From Pseudoxanthomonas sp. 3HH-4 (GTDB lineage Bacteria > Pseudomonadota > Gammaproteobacteria > Xanthomonadales > Xanthomonadaceae): a DNA stretch of 64,000 bases. Where the stretch lies: assembly GCF_006716465.1 (NCBI RefSeq), contig NZ_VFPB01000003.1, positions 294,426 to 358,425 on the forward strand, given 5' to 3'. The notes below the pieces were generated by a model. The model had not been told where the DNA came from, did not search any database, and saw nothing but the letters and a program-made list of their open reading frames with translations. The position numbers and the translations under genes were made by a program. Position 1 is the stretch's first letter, and each line of letters begins with the position of its first letter. Below, piece by piece: positions 40,053 through 48,701 of the stretch.

Positions 40053-40834
40053 TGCGCGTGTGGGCAATCGCCAACCAGAAAGGCGGCGTAGGCAAGACCA
40101 CCACCACCCTCGCCCTCGGGCGCGCCCTGGCCATGCGTGGCCGCCGCGTGCTGCTCGTGGACCTGGACCCGCACGCGTCATTGACGCGCGCGTTCGGCGT
40201 GCCCGCCGAGCCGCAGCCTGCCGGCGTGCTGGACCTGTTCGATGAGCAACCGCCGCTGCTCGCCAGCGTGGCGCGCGCCACCGAGATCGAGAACCTCGCC
40301 TTCGTTCCGGCACAGACACCATTGGCCACGCTGGAGCGCCGCAGCGCCACCCAGCCCGGTCTGGGCTTGGCGCTGTCCAATGCGCTCGCGCGCGGCGGCC
40401 AGGCCTGGGACCACGTGCTGTTCGACTGCCCGCCCACGCTGGGCTTGCTGATGGTCAATGCGCTGGCCGCTGCCGACCACGTCATCATTCCGACCCAGAC
40501 CGAACCGCTGGCGCTGCACGGCCTGAAAGGCATGTGCCGCACCGCCGATATGATCCAGCGCTCGCGCCATCGCGAACTTCCGGTGTCGATCCTGCCCACG
40601 CTGTACGACAAGCGCACCCGCACGGGTGCCGAGACCTTGAAGGCGATGCAGGACGAGTACGGCGGACGCGTCTGGAACGACGCCATCCCCAACGACACGC
40701 GCATCTGCAGCGTCGATGCACTGACCCGTTCCAGCCCCGCCGCGCAGTATCCCGGCCGCGGCCTGTCGGCGTACCGCCGCGCCCTGGACTGGCTGTTGCT
40801 GACGGAAGCACGCGCCACCGAGCAAGCCGCATGA
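40052..40834 (+). CDS. parC: ParA-family ATPase, chemotaxis-array positioning protein ParC-like
   Basis: A 260-aa Walker ATPase with deviant P-loop QKGGVGKTTTTLALG, LLVDLDPHASLTRAFG and FDCPPTLGLLMVNALAAADHVIIPTQTEPLAL (in order, separate parts). In Vibrio and Pseudomonas the ParA homologue at exactly this place (after motCD, before the CheW-like ParP) brings chemotaxis arrays to the old pole. It is not a plasmid partition gene here, as no parB or parS-like sites are seen. It overlaps both neighbours. Confidence 0.85.
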   Translation: MRVWAIANQKGGVGKTTTTLALGRALAMRGRRVLLVDLDPHASLTRAFGVPAEPQPAGVLDLFDEQPPLLASVARATEIENLAFVPAQTPLATLERRSATQPGLGLALSNALARGGQAWDHVLFDCPPTLGLLMVNALAAADHVIIPTQTEPLALHGLKGMCRTADMIQRSRHRELPVSILPTLYDKRTRTGAETLKAMQDEYGGRVWNDAIPNDTRICSVDALTRSSPAAQYPGRGLSAYRRALDWLLLTEARATEQAA

Positions 40835-41853
40835 ACACGCCCGCCGTCCTCGATGACTACCTGCAAGACCTGCTGGGCGAACTGGGCACGGCAACCGTCG
40901 CTCCTTCCCAAGCCGCGGTCGTCGAGGAAACGGCGGTGATCGCCGGGATATCGCCCAACGCGGCCGACACGCCAGCGCCGCCCATCGCGAAGGTCGAAGC
41001 GCCTCCCGCGTTGGCGATCGCACCGGTGCGGGCGGGCAGCGACGCCGACATGATCAACGACGACGAGTTCGAAGCGCTGCTGGACCAGTTGCACGGCAGT
41101 GGCGCCCCCACCGTGGTGACCGGCCCCGCCAGCGAGCCGATCATCGCGGCGCCGACGCCTCCCGCGCCCGCGCCCGCGCCTGCGCCTGCGCTTGCGGTCG
41201 CGCCTGCGCGCGCAGACAGCGCCGGCGACATGATCAGCGACGACGAGTTCGAAGCCCTGCTTGACGACCTGCACGGAGGCGCTGCGCCCACCGCGCGGAT
41301 TGCCGAACGCGCGCCTGTCGCCCCACCGGCCGCACCCGCCGCACAGGCGCCGCGCGCCCTGGCGCCGCTGCCCAGCAAGCCGTACCTGCAGGAAGCGCTG
41401 CCCGACACCGGCGAGCGCCGACGCGCAACCGAACGCAAGACGCGCTGGCTGCGCCTGCGCTGCGACCAGCAGCACTACGCGCTGGAACTGCTGAAGGTGC
41501 AGGAGGTCGTGCGCCCCGCCACCCTGCTGCCCCTGCGCGGCGCCGCGCCTCACATGCTCGGTGTGATGAACCTGCGCGGCCAGGTGGTGCCGGTCATCGA
41601 CATGGGCCTGTACCTGGGCCGCAGTGCGATCGACACCGATGCCGCCACGCGCATCGTGGTGCTCGAAGAGCATGGCGAGATCCTCGGCCTGCGCGTCAGC
41701 GCGGTGGAGGACGTGGCCAACCTGACCGACAACCAGATCGAATCCCCCGACAACGCGCGCGTCGGCCGCATCGCGAATCCCTTGGTCCGCGGCGTGGCCC
41801 GCCTCAACGAACGCGCGGTGATCCTGCTGGACGCCTCGCAAGTCCTGCAGTGA
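40831..41853 (+). CDS. parP: CheW-domain coupling protein ParP-like
   Basis: A 340-aa protein with a disordered Ala/Pro-rich N-terminal half and a C-terminal CheW-like domain (about residues 200-340; TRWLRLRCDQQHYALELLKV, HMLGVMNLRGQVVPVIDMG). This is the layout of ParP, which joins ParC to CheA and the receptors. The N-terminal half carries two copies of DDEFEALLDxLHGxxAPT (residues 77-94 and 137-154), the same motif as in the CheA linker. ATG 40831 overlaps the parC stop. Confidence 0.82.
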   Translation: MNTPAVLDDYLQDLLGELGTATVAPSQAAVVEETAVIAGISPNAADTPAPPIAKVEAPPALAIAPVRAGSDADMINDDEFEALLDQLHGSGAPTVVTGPASEPIIAAPTPPAPAPAPAPALAVAPARADSAGDMISDDEFEALLDDLHGGAAPTARIAERAPVAPPAAPAAQAPRALAPLPSKPYLQEALPDTGERRRATERKTRWLRLRCDQQHYALELLKVQEVVRPATLLPLRGAAPHMLGVMNLRGQVVPVIDMGLYLGRSAIDTDAATRIVVLEEHGEILGLRVSAVEDVANLTDNQIESPDNARVGRIANPLVRGVARLNERAVILLDASQVLQ

Positions 41854-42023
41854 TGGGGGGAAATCAAAACAGGACCCGAGGGATGGCGCATTCCGCCAGC
41901 ACGTCCATGCCGGTGTTGCCGGGTGTAGCGGAAGCCGGGAACGCGTGCGCCGAAGCTGGCTTCCCAGCCTCGCGCCCTGCCCCCTGCATTTCACGAACCG
42001 CGTCACATATCCACACCGGATGC

Positions 42024-42050
42024 TCAAGAGTGGCCCGCGAGCGCCGATAC
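42024..42050 (+). promoter_or_regulatory. sigma-28 (FliA) promoter of the STAS-cheY-cheA operon
   Basis: TCAA, 15 bases, GCCGATAC; 10 of 12 fixed bases, exact spacing, 30 bases before the STAS gene. Confidence 0.7.
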
Positions 42051-42079
42051 CCCACTAGAGCCGCCCTTCCGGAGACACG

Positions 42080-42394
42080 ATGAGCGCAGTGCCCCTGGGT
42101 GATGACCTCGGCATCGAGGCCGCCACCGACCTCAAGCAACACCTGGCCATGCATGTCGCACAGCCTGGCCCGCTGGTGCTGGATGCCGGCACGGTACAGC
42201 GCGTGCACACCGCCAGCCTGCAGGTGCTGTGCAGCTTCGTGCGCCAGCGCGAGCAGGCCGGGCTGGCCACCGACTTCAGTGCGGTCAGCCAGAACTTCCG
42301 CGACGCGGCGCGCCTGCTCGGCCTCGCGCCGCAGCTTGGCCTGGCGACCACCAACAACGAAAACAACATGCAACAAGTGGAGAACGCCGCATGA
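42080..42394 (+). CDS. STAS-domain protein (anti-anti-sigma-like)
   Basis: A 104-aa protein with the STAS strand-helix pattern: GDDLGIEAATDLKQHLAMHV, PLVLDAGTVQRVHTASLQVL and LVRQ-type helix region, then the C-terminal ATDFSAVSQNFRDAARLLGL. The Ser in HTASLQVL occupies the position phosphorylated in SpoIIAA-like proteins. It begins an operon with a CheY-like receiver and a CheA. Small STAS proteins with this company occur in several gammaproteobacterial chemosensory clusters; the partner is unknown. Confidence 0.8.
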   Translation: MSAVPLGDDLGIEAATDLKQHLAMHVAQPGPLVLDAGTVQRVHTASLQVLCSFVRQREQAGLATDFSAVSQNFRDAARLLGLAPQLGLATTNNENNMQQVENAA

Positions 42395-42756
42395 GCGCAC
42401 GCATTCTGGTAGTGGACGATTCGGCCTCGATGCGACAGATGGTCGCTTTCGCCCTGACGTCGGCCGGCTTTTCGGTGGATGAAGCCGAAGATGGCCAGGT
42501 CGCACTGGGACGCGCGCAGGGACAGAAGTTCAATGCGGTGGTCACCGACGTCAACATGCCCAACATGGACGGCATCTCGCTGATCCGCGCCCTGCGCGGC
42601 ATCCCCGACTACAAGTTCACGCCCATGCTGATGCTGACCACCGAATCGGCCGCCGACAAGAAGGCCGAAGGCAAGGCTGCCGGCGCGACCGGCTGGCTGG
42701 TCAAACCGTTCAACCCGGAACAACTGGTCGCCACCGTCCAGAAAGTCCTGGGCTGA
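42391..42756 (+). CDS. CheY-like response regulator (second system)
   Basis: A 121-aa single receiver with D9/D10, phospho-site D53 (AVVTDVNMPNMDGISLIR), Thr in MLTTESAA and Lys in LVKPFNPEQL. It is translationally coupled to the STAS gene (ATGA) and lies 48 bases before the second cheA, so it is probably the receiver of that kinase. ATG 42391 is chosen because the receiver begins there. Confidence 0.9.
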   Translation: MSARILVVDDSASMRQMVAFALTSAGFSVDEAEDGQVALGRAQGQKFNAVVTDVNMPNMDGISLIRALRGIPDYKFTPMLMLTTESAADKKAEGKAAGATGWLVKPFNPEQLVATVQKVLG

Positions 42757-42804
42757 TCCTCCTTCCCTCCGCTTCCCTTCCGACCGCACCAGGGCACCGT
42801 CGCA

Positions 42805-44793
42805 ATGAACATGGACATGCAGCGCTTCCACGCCACGTTCTTCGAGGAAAGCCGCGAAGGGCTGGAAGCGATGGAGGCCGGCCTGTTGTCGCTGGAGCAG
42901 GGCAACCGCGACGGCGACCTGATCAATTCCATCTTCCGCGCCGCGCATTCCATCAAGGGCGGCTCGGCGACGTTCGGCTTCGATGCCATCGCCGGCATGA
43001 CCCACGTGCTGGAGACCCTGCTGGACGAACTGCGCGCCGGCCAACGCGCCGTCAGCCCGCCCGCCGTCGACGCCATGCTGGCCTCGGTAGACGTGCTGCG
43101 CGCCCTGCTGGCCGAGGCCGAACACGGCACGCCGGCAGATCCTGCAGCGGTGCAGGCCATGAAGGACCGCCTCAACGCGGTGTTGTCCGGCCAGGACGCA
43201 CCTGCCGCCACGCCCGCGGCTGCAGCGAAGGCCGACGAAACGCCGGAAGGCTGGAAGATCGGATTCACCCCCGCACCGTCGCTGTTCATGAGCGGCAACG
43301 ATCCGCTGCGCATCCTGCGCGAACTGGAACACCTCGGTCCGCTGGAGATCGCGTGCCGCATGGAGCGCCTGCCGGGGTTCGAGCAGATCGATCCGCTGGA
43401 AGCCTATCTCGCGTGGGACCTGGGCCTGATCGGCAAGGTGCCGCGCAGCGCGGTGGACGATGTGTTCGCGTGGGTCGTCGACGATTGCGAACTCGACATC
43501 CAGCCGATGCAGCGCAATGCGGCGCCTGTGGAAGCCGTCGCCATCGCCGCGCAGCCGGTCGCCACGGTGACCGCCAGCGGTGCGCAGGCACCGGCAGGCG
43601 CCGCGCCCGCCGCCAACGACACCGCAGAAACCTCCATCCGCGTCAGCGTCGACAAGATCGACGGACTGATCAACCTGGTCGGTGAACTCGTCATCACCCA
43701 GGCCATGCTGAAACAGGTCTCCGGCCTGCTCGACCAGGCCCAGTGCGAGCGCCTGTTCGCCGGTCTGGACCTGCTGGAGCGCAATACGCGCGATCTGCAG
43801 GAGGCCGTCATCGGCGTGCGCATGCTGCCGGTGGATGCCGTGTTCCGCCGTTTCCCGCGCCTGGTCCGCGACCTGTCCGCCCGCCTCGGCAAGCAGGTCC
43901 GCCTGCGCACGATTGGTGAGGGCACCGAACTTGACAAGGGCCTGATCGAACGCATCGCAGACCCGCTGGTCCACCTGGTCCGCAACTCGATCGACCACGG
44001 CCTCGAACTTCCCGATGCGCGTCGCGAAGCGGGCAAGGACGAAACCGGCACGATCACGCTGGCGGCGTCGCACCAGGGCGGCCACATCGTCATCGAAGTC
44101 AGCGACGACGGTCGCGGCCTGAATCGCGACCGCATCCTGGCCAAGGCCGCCGAGCGTGGTCTGGCCGTGCCCGAGAATCCCAGCGACTCCCAGGTCTGGG
44201 ACCTGATCTTCCAACCCGGCTTTTCCACCGCCGAGGCCGTGACCGATCTTTCCGGTCGTGGCGTGGGCATGGACGTGGTCCGCCGCAACATCCAGGCGCT
44301 GGGCGGCGAAGTGCAGCTGGAAAGCGCATCCGGCAGCGGCACGCGCGTGGTCATCCGGCTGCCGCTGACGCTGGCCATCCTGGACGGCATGGGCGTGTCG
44401 GTCGGCGAGGAAACGCTGATCCTGCCGCTCGGCTACGTGCTCGAGGCCCTGCAGCCGCAGGCCGAGGACGTGCGCACAGTGGCCGGCGACGGCCGCGTAC
44501 TGCGCGTGCGCGGCGAGTACCTGCCCATCGTGTCGCTGAACGACTACTACTGCTACGGCCAGAGCAGCGCAGAAGATCCGCTGGTGGTGGTGGTGGAAGC
44601 CGACGGCCAGAAGCTGGCGCTGGAAGTGGACGAACTGATCGGCCAGCAGCAGGTCGTGGTCAAGAACATCGAAAACAACTACCGCCGCATCGACGGCATC
44701 TCCGGCGCCACCATCCTCGGTGATGGCCGCGTGGCCCTGATCGTCGATGTCGGCGGACTGGTCCGCGCACGCAGGACGCTGCAGGCGGCCTGA
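42805..44793 (+). CDS. cheA2: chemotaxis histidine kinase CheA (second copy)
   Basis: A 662-aa CheA with P1 phospho-His H48 (RAAHSIKGGSATFGFDA). A P2-like domain (FTPAPSLFMSGNDPLRIL to DDCELDIQPM, about residues 152-236) is absent from the first CheA. P3, P4 (LVHLVRNSIDHGLE, DDGRGLNRDRI, GRGVGMDVVRRN) and P5 follow. The linker lacks the DDEFEALLD motif. It forms a FliA-driven operon with a STAS protein and a receiver. Whether it feeds the same motor or a separate output cannot be told from sequence. Confidence 0.93.
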   Translation: MNMDMQRFHATFFEESREGLEAMEAGLLSLEQGNRDGDLINSIFRAAHSIKGGSATFGFDAIAGMTHVLETLLDELRAGQRAVSPPAVDAMLASVDVLRALLAEAEHGTPADPAAVQAMKDRLNAVLSGQDAPAATPAAAAKADETPEGWKIGFTPAPSLFMSGNDPLRILRELEHLGPLEIACRMERLPGFEQIDPLEAYLAWDLGLIGKVPRSAVDDVFAWVVDDCELDIQPMQRNAAPVEAVAIAAQPVATVTASGAQAPAGAAPAANDTAETSIRVSVDKIDGLINLVGELVITQAMLKQVSGLLDQAQCERLFAGLDLLERNTRDLQEAVIGVRMLPVDAVFRRFPRLVRDLSARLGKQVRLRTIGEGTELDKGLIERIADPLVHLVRNSIDHGLELPDARREAGKDETGTITLAASHQGGHIVIEVSDDGRGLNRDRILAKAAERGLAVPENPSDSQVWDLIFQPGFSTAEAVTDLSGRGVGMDVVRRNIQALGGEVQLESASGSGTRVVIRLPLTLAILDGMGVSVGEETLILPLGYVLEALQPQAEDVRTVAGDGRVLRVRGEYLPIVSLNDYYCYGQSSAEDPLVVVVEADGQKLALEVDELIGQQQVVVKNIENNYRRIDGISGATILGDGRVALIVDVGGLVRARRTLQAA

Positions 44794-44891
44794 CGCAGCC
44801 GTTCCATTCTTCCTCTCCGGCGTTCACTTGGGACGCGGCCTTAGACTGGCCGCGACAGGTGGACGCACGCCCACACCCAATAGGTAAATCC

Positions 44892-46082
44892 ATGAAGTAC
44901 ATGTCCACCCTCGCCCTGGCCCTGATGGCCGCCCACGCCACCGCGCATGCGGAAGATGCCGGCACCAGAGCCAGTGCATGGCCGCCGAAGATCAGCTTCG
45001 CCGACGGCACCGAACTGAGTCTGGGCGGCAATCTGCAATACGACCTCAACCGCTTCTCCGGTGAGGGCTACAACGGCGCCGCGCTGGAAGACGACGACGC
45101 CTGGCGCCGCCAGGAAATCGGCGTGACACTCAAGCGCAAAGGGGTGTACGACTTCGGCGCGACCTTCGACTTTCAGGCCAAGACCTGGAGCGACGTCGCC
45201 CTGCGGCTGGAAACCAAGGCGCTGTTCGGTCACGACGCCGGCAAGCTGCGCATCGGCCAGATGAAGCTGCCGCTCGGCTTCGAGGGCAACACCGGCACCC
45301 GCCACGTCTCGATGATGGAGCCGTCGCTGCCCACGCAGGCGTTCTACCAGGGCCGCCGCAGCGGCATCGACTGGGCGTTCGAGCGCGACCGTTATATCGC
45401 CAATGTGGGCTACTTCTTCGAATCCGACCTGCAGGGCAACAACAAGGGCGACACGGCGGCGTTCCGACTGGCGTGGACGCCGCGCAAGGCGGCCGGCGAC
45501 GTGCTGCACCTCGGAATCGCCGGTTCGCAGGAACGTCCCGACAGCGAGGTCAACGGCCTGGGCGCCACCGTGTATCCCAGCGTGCGCTGGCGCGCCAAGC
45601 CGGAAGCTTCGCTCACCGGCGTGCGCCTGGTGGACTCGGGCACGCTCACGCGCGTGGACCGCATCGAGCGTACCGCCCTGGAAGCGTTGTGGATCCACGG
45701 CCCGTGGTCACTGCAGGGCGAGTACCTGCGGCAGGAGACCACGCGCGAGCTGGGACTGCCTTCGTACTCGGCCGATGGCGGCTACGTGCTCGGCAGCTGG
45801 CTGGTGACCGGCGAGTCGCGTGGCTACAGCGGCGGCAACGTCAGCAACCCCAAGCCCAAGCGCAAGCACGGCGCGCTGGAACTGCTGGCCCGCTACAGCC
45901 GCATCGACTTGGACAGCGACGGCATCGCCGGTGGCCGCGAACACAACTGGACGCTGGGCGCCAACTGGTACCTGACGCCCTACTTCAAGTTCCAGGCCAA
46001 CTACGTGAAGAGCGATGCGACGCGCGGCGCGTTCTCCGCCGACCCGTCCGTGTTCCAGCTGCGCGCGCAGATGCATTTCTGA
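44892..46082 (+). CDS. outer-membrane porin, OprO/OprP (Porin_O_P) type
   Basis: A 396-aa precursor with a signal peptide (MKYMSTLALALMAAHATAHA). A beta-barrel follows that opens with KISFADGTELSLGGNLQYDLNRF and ends in FQLRAQMHF with the terminal Phe of outer-membrane proteins. Motifs GKLRIGQMKLPLGFEG and MMEPSLPTQAF match phosphate/polyphosphate-selective porins. No Pho-box was recognised upstream. It lies alone between cheA2 and the first receptor, without a visible FliA site, so the link to chemotaxis is unclear. Confidence 0.85.
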   Translation: MKYMSTLALALMAAHATAHAEDAGTRASAWPPKISFADGTELSLGGNLQYDLNRFSGEGYNGAALEDDDAWRRQEIGVTLKRKGVYDFGATFDFQAKTWSDVALRLETKALFGHDAGKLRIGQMKLPLGFEGNTGTRHVSMMEPSLPTQAFYQGRRSGIDWAFERDRYIANVGYFFESDLQGNNKGDTAAFRLAWTPRKAAGDVLHLGIAGSQERPDSEVNGLGATVYPSVRWRAKPEASLTGVRLVDSGTLTRVDRIERTALEALWIHGPWSLQGEYLRQETTRELGLPSYSADGGYVLGSWLVTGESRGYSGGNVSNPKPKRKHGALELLARYSRIDLDSDGIAGGREHNWTLGANWYLTPYFKFQANYVKSDATRGAFSADPSVFQLRAQMHF

Positions 46083-46098
46083 CCGCGCATGCCGCATC

Positions 46099-46129
46099 GC
46101 CCGCGCAGCCGGTCACGGTCTGCGCGGGC
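46099..46129 (+). terminator. hairpin after the porin gene
   Basis: GCCCGCGCAG (46099-46108) pairs perfectly with CTGCGCGGGC (46120-46129) over an 11-base loop, just after the porin stop. There is no T run, so termination would not be classical. Confidence 0.4.
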
Positions 46130-46144
46130 ATGCCGTCGACATGC

Positions 46145-46162
46145 AGGTAAGCGCGCTTACCT
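46145..46162. promoter_or_regulatory. perfect 18-bp palindrome upstream of the first receptor
   Basis: AGGTAAGCGCGCTTACCT is its own reverse complement. It ends 16 bases above the -35 element of the FliA site at 46179, a place where an activator or repressor could act. The binding factor is unknown. Confidence 0.45.
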
Positions 46163-46178
46163 TTCCGCCGAGCGGCCA

Positions 46179-46205
46179 TCAAGAACTGTCACATTCCGCC
46201 GTTAC
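46179..46205 (+). promoter_or_regulatory. sigma-28 (FliA) promoter of the first receptor gene
   Basis: TCAA, 15 bases, GCCGTTAC, about 93 bases before the ATG. A poorer overlapping candidate (TAAG at 46148) was discarded. Confidence 0.6.
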
Positions 46206-46297
46206 TTCGGGAGAGACATGGCGCCAAGGGCATGGACCGCCACTGCTTCCGCCTGATGCACTGGCCCCACCTACTGAACTCTATCGAGACCGCCTTC

Positions 46298-48514
46298 ATG
46301 TTCAAGCACCTCAAGATCGGCAAACGCCTGGCCATCGGCTTCGCCGTGCTCGTCCTGCTCATCGTCGCCACCGGGGCGTTCTCCGCACAGCGGATGGGCG
46401 TGGCCCAGGGCGTGGTGGTCGAGATCACGAACAAGGAGGTGCCGGCCATCCGCGACTTGGGACGCCTGGCCACGATGCTGGCCGAATACCGGGTCAGCGA
46501 ACGCGGCCTGGTCGCCGGCTACCAGGACCCGGAGAAAGTCGCCGAATACACCGGCGAGATGGTCGCGGGCGGCAAGGCCTTCGACGAGCTCTCGAAAGCG
46601 TACGGGACCACTATCACGGACAAGCATCAGAAAGAGCTGTACCAGCAGATGCTGGCCAAGTCCGCGCTCTACTTCGACAACAGCCGCCTTCTGATCGAAT
46701 CGGTCAAGGTCGGCGATCTGGCACCTGCCAGTGGAGCCGGCGACCTGCGCCAGGCCTCGGCCGATGCCGTGGCCCTGATGCTGGACGACAAGATGAAGGA
46801 GCTGGACGAAGCCGTTGCCGCCCAGCAGGCCGGCTATACCAACAACATCCGCGCCATCGGCCTGCTGGTGGCGGTGGCACTGATGCTGGCCATCGCGGCC
46901 GCGGTCCTCATCACCCGCTCGATCGTGCGCCCGATGGCTGACGTCGCGAGCGTTGCCGACTCCGTGGCGCGTGGCCAGCTGGATCGCCAGATCATCATCG
47001 ACGACCGCAGCGAGCTCGGCGACCTGCTCGGCTCCATGCAGCGCATGCAGACGCAGGTGAAGTCGGTCATCGCAGCCCAGAGCGAAATGGCGGCGCGCCA
47101 TGACGAAGGCCGGATCAGCTACCGGATGGACGACAGCACATTCCCCGGCGAGTACGGCCGGATGGTGCGCGACACCAATGCCCTGGTCGCCCAGCACATC
47201 GGCGTGAAGATGCGCGCCGTGGAGGTGATGCGCCGCTACGCCGTGGGCGACCTGTCGGTGGACATGGACCGCCTGCCGGGCGAGAAAATGGTCATCACCG
47301 AAGCGATGGACATGTGCAAGGCCAATCTGTCGGCGATCAATGGCGAGATCAAGCGTCTGGCCAGTGCCGCCGCTTCCGGTGACTTCACCCATCGTGGCGA
47401 TGTCGACAAGTACCAGTACGACTTCCGCGACATGGTGGAAGGTCTGAACCGTCTGATGGAAACCACCGACGGCAACCTCGCCGAGGTGTCCGAACTGCTG
47501 CAGGCCATCGCCCGCGGCGACCTGACCGCGAGGATGGAAGGCGACTTCCATGGCGTGTTCGCCAGCATGCGGGATGATGCCAACGCCACCGTCGCCCAGC
47601 TGACCGAGATCGTCGGCGGCATCCAGATGGCGGCCACCAGCATCAATACGGCTGCCGGCGAGATCGCATCGGGCAACAACGACCTGTCGCGCCGCACCGA
47701 ACAGCAGGCCGCAAACCTGGAAGAAACCGCCGCCTCGATGGAGGAACTGACCTCCACCGTGCGCCAGAACGCCGAGTCCGCCCGCCAGGCCAACCAGCTG
47801 GCCATCGGTGCCGCAGGCGTGGCTTCGCTGGGTGGCGATGTGGTCGGCCAGGTGGTAACCACGATGCGCGACATCGAGCAGTCCTCCAAGAAGATCGCCG
47901 AGATCATCTCGGTCATCGACGGCATCGCCTTCCAGACCAACATCCTGGCCTTGAACGCGGCAGTGGAAGCCGCACGTGCCGGCGAACAGGGCCGTGGCTT
48001 CGCGGTCGTGGCCAGCGAGGTGCGCACGCTTGCCCAGCGTTCGGCCAATGCCGCCAAGGAGATCAAGGGCCTGATCGAGAATTCGGTGGATCGCGTGGCC
48101 GACGGCTCGGCGCTGGTGAACCAGGCCGGCGCAACCATGGGCGAGATCGTTGCCAGCGTGCAGCGCGTGACCGACATCATGGCCGAGATTTCCGCCGCCT
48201 CGCAGGAACAGTCGGCTGGCATCGAGCAGGTCAACCAGACCATCACCCAGATGGACGAAACCACCCAGCAGAACGCTGCGCTGGTGGAAGAAGCCACCGC
48301 CGCCGCGCGTTCCATGGAAGAGCAGGCCGGTGCGCTGACCCAGAGCGTGTCGGTGTTCAAGCTGCAGGCCACCGTCAGTGCCCCGGTCCGCCAGGCCATT
48401 GCGGCGGCCGCCGTTGCACCGCGGCCGGTGGCGACACCCAAGGCCGTGGCCCGCAAGCCGGTCGCACGCAAGCCCGAACCCGCGCTCGCCGACGGGGACT
48501 GGCAGGAGTTCTGA
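46298..48514 (+). CDS. methyl-accepting chemotaxis protein with four-helix-bundle sensor
   Basis: A 738-aa inner-membrane receptor. TM1 is at [20 protein letters not shown] (residues about 11-30). The periplasmic part (31-185) is helical, typical of 4HB_MCP, and TM2 lies near 186-210. A HAMP ([20 protein letters not shown]) and further HAMP-like GDL/GDF modules ([44 protein letters not shown]) lead to the MA signalling domain with [21 protein letters not shown]. It ends in a DWQEF pentapeptide, a CheR/CheB tether type. ATG 46298 is chosen since TM1 follows at normal distance. Confidence 0.93.
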   Translation: MFKHLKIGKRLAIGFAVLVLLIVATGAFSAQRMGVAQGVVVEITNKEVPAIRDLGRLATMLAEYRVSERGLVAGYQDPEKVAEYTGEMVAGGKAFDELSKAYGTTITDKHQKELYQQMLAKSALYFDNSRLLIESVKVGDLAPASGAGDLRQASADAVALMLDDKMKELDEAVAAQQAGYTNNIRAIGLLVAVALMLAIAAAVLITRSIVRPMADVASVADSVARGQLDRQIIIDDRSELGDLLGSMQRMQTQVKSVIAAQSEMAARHDEGRISYRMDDSTFPGEYGRMVRDTNALVAQHIGVKMRAVEVMRRYAVGDLSVDMDRLPGEKMVITEAMDMCKANLSAINGEIKRLASAAASGDFTHRGDVDKYQYDFRDMVEGLNRLMETTDGNLAEVSELLQAIARGDLTARMEGDFHGVFASMRDDANATVAQLTEIVGGIQMAATSINTAAGEIASGNNDLSRRTEQQAANLEETAASMEELTSTVRQNAESARQANQLAIGAAGVASLGGDVVGQVVTTMRDIEQSSKKIAEIISVIDGIAFQTNILALNAAVEAARAGEQGRGFAVVASEVRTLAQRSANAAKEIKGLIENSVDRVADGSALVNQAGATMGEIVASVQRVTDIMAEISAASQEQSAGIEQVNQTITQMDETTQQNAALVEEATAAARSMEEQAGALTQSVSVFKLQATVSAPVRQAIAAAAVAPRPVATPKAVARKPVARKPEPALADGDWQEF

Positions 48515-48546
48515 TCGCGCATCGGAACACGCGACAGAAGCACCCT

Positions 48547-48572
48547 GCACGGCCCGGATTTCCGGGCCGTGC
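48547..48572 (+). terminator. terminator hairpin after the first receptor
   Basis: A perfect 12-bp stem (GCACGGCCCGGA with TCCGGGCCGTGC) and TT loop lie 33 bases after the stop. The T run is weak. Confidence 0.6.
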
Positions 48573-48640
48573 CTGTCTGGAGCGCCACACTCGCGCAGGT
48601 ATCTGTATTTACCGCTCGTCGGGGAAATCCCCACAAAGGC

Positions 48641-48667
48641 TCAATGACCTGGCCGTAACGCCGATAT
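48641..48667 (+). promoter_or_regulatory. sigma-28 (FliA) promoter of the second receptor gene
   Basis: TCAA, 15 bases, GCCGATAT; 10 of 12 fixed bases, 35 bases before the ATG. Confidence 0.7.
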
Positions 48668-48701
48668 CGATCCAGCCTCCATCACGACACGCCCTGCCCC
48701 C

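Noticed and set aside
40052-40834. Plasmid or chromosome partition gene (parA/soj)
   Set aside because: It lies in the motC-motD-parP chemotaxis order, overlaps both neighbours, and has no parB or parS-like repeats nearby; the array-positioning role fits better.
46148-46174. TAAG-N15-GCCGAGCG as the FliA promoter of receptor 1
   Set aside because: A better site (TCAA-N15-GCCGTTAC) lies 31 bases downstream; the first overlaps the 18-bp palindrome by chance.
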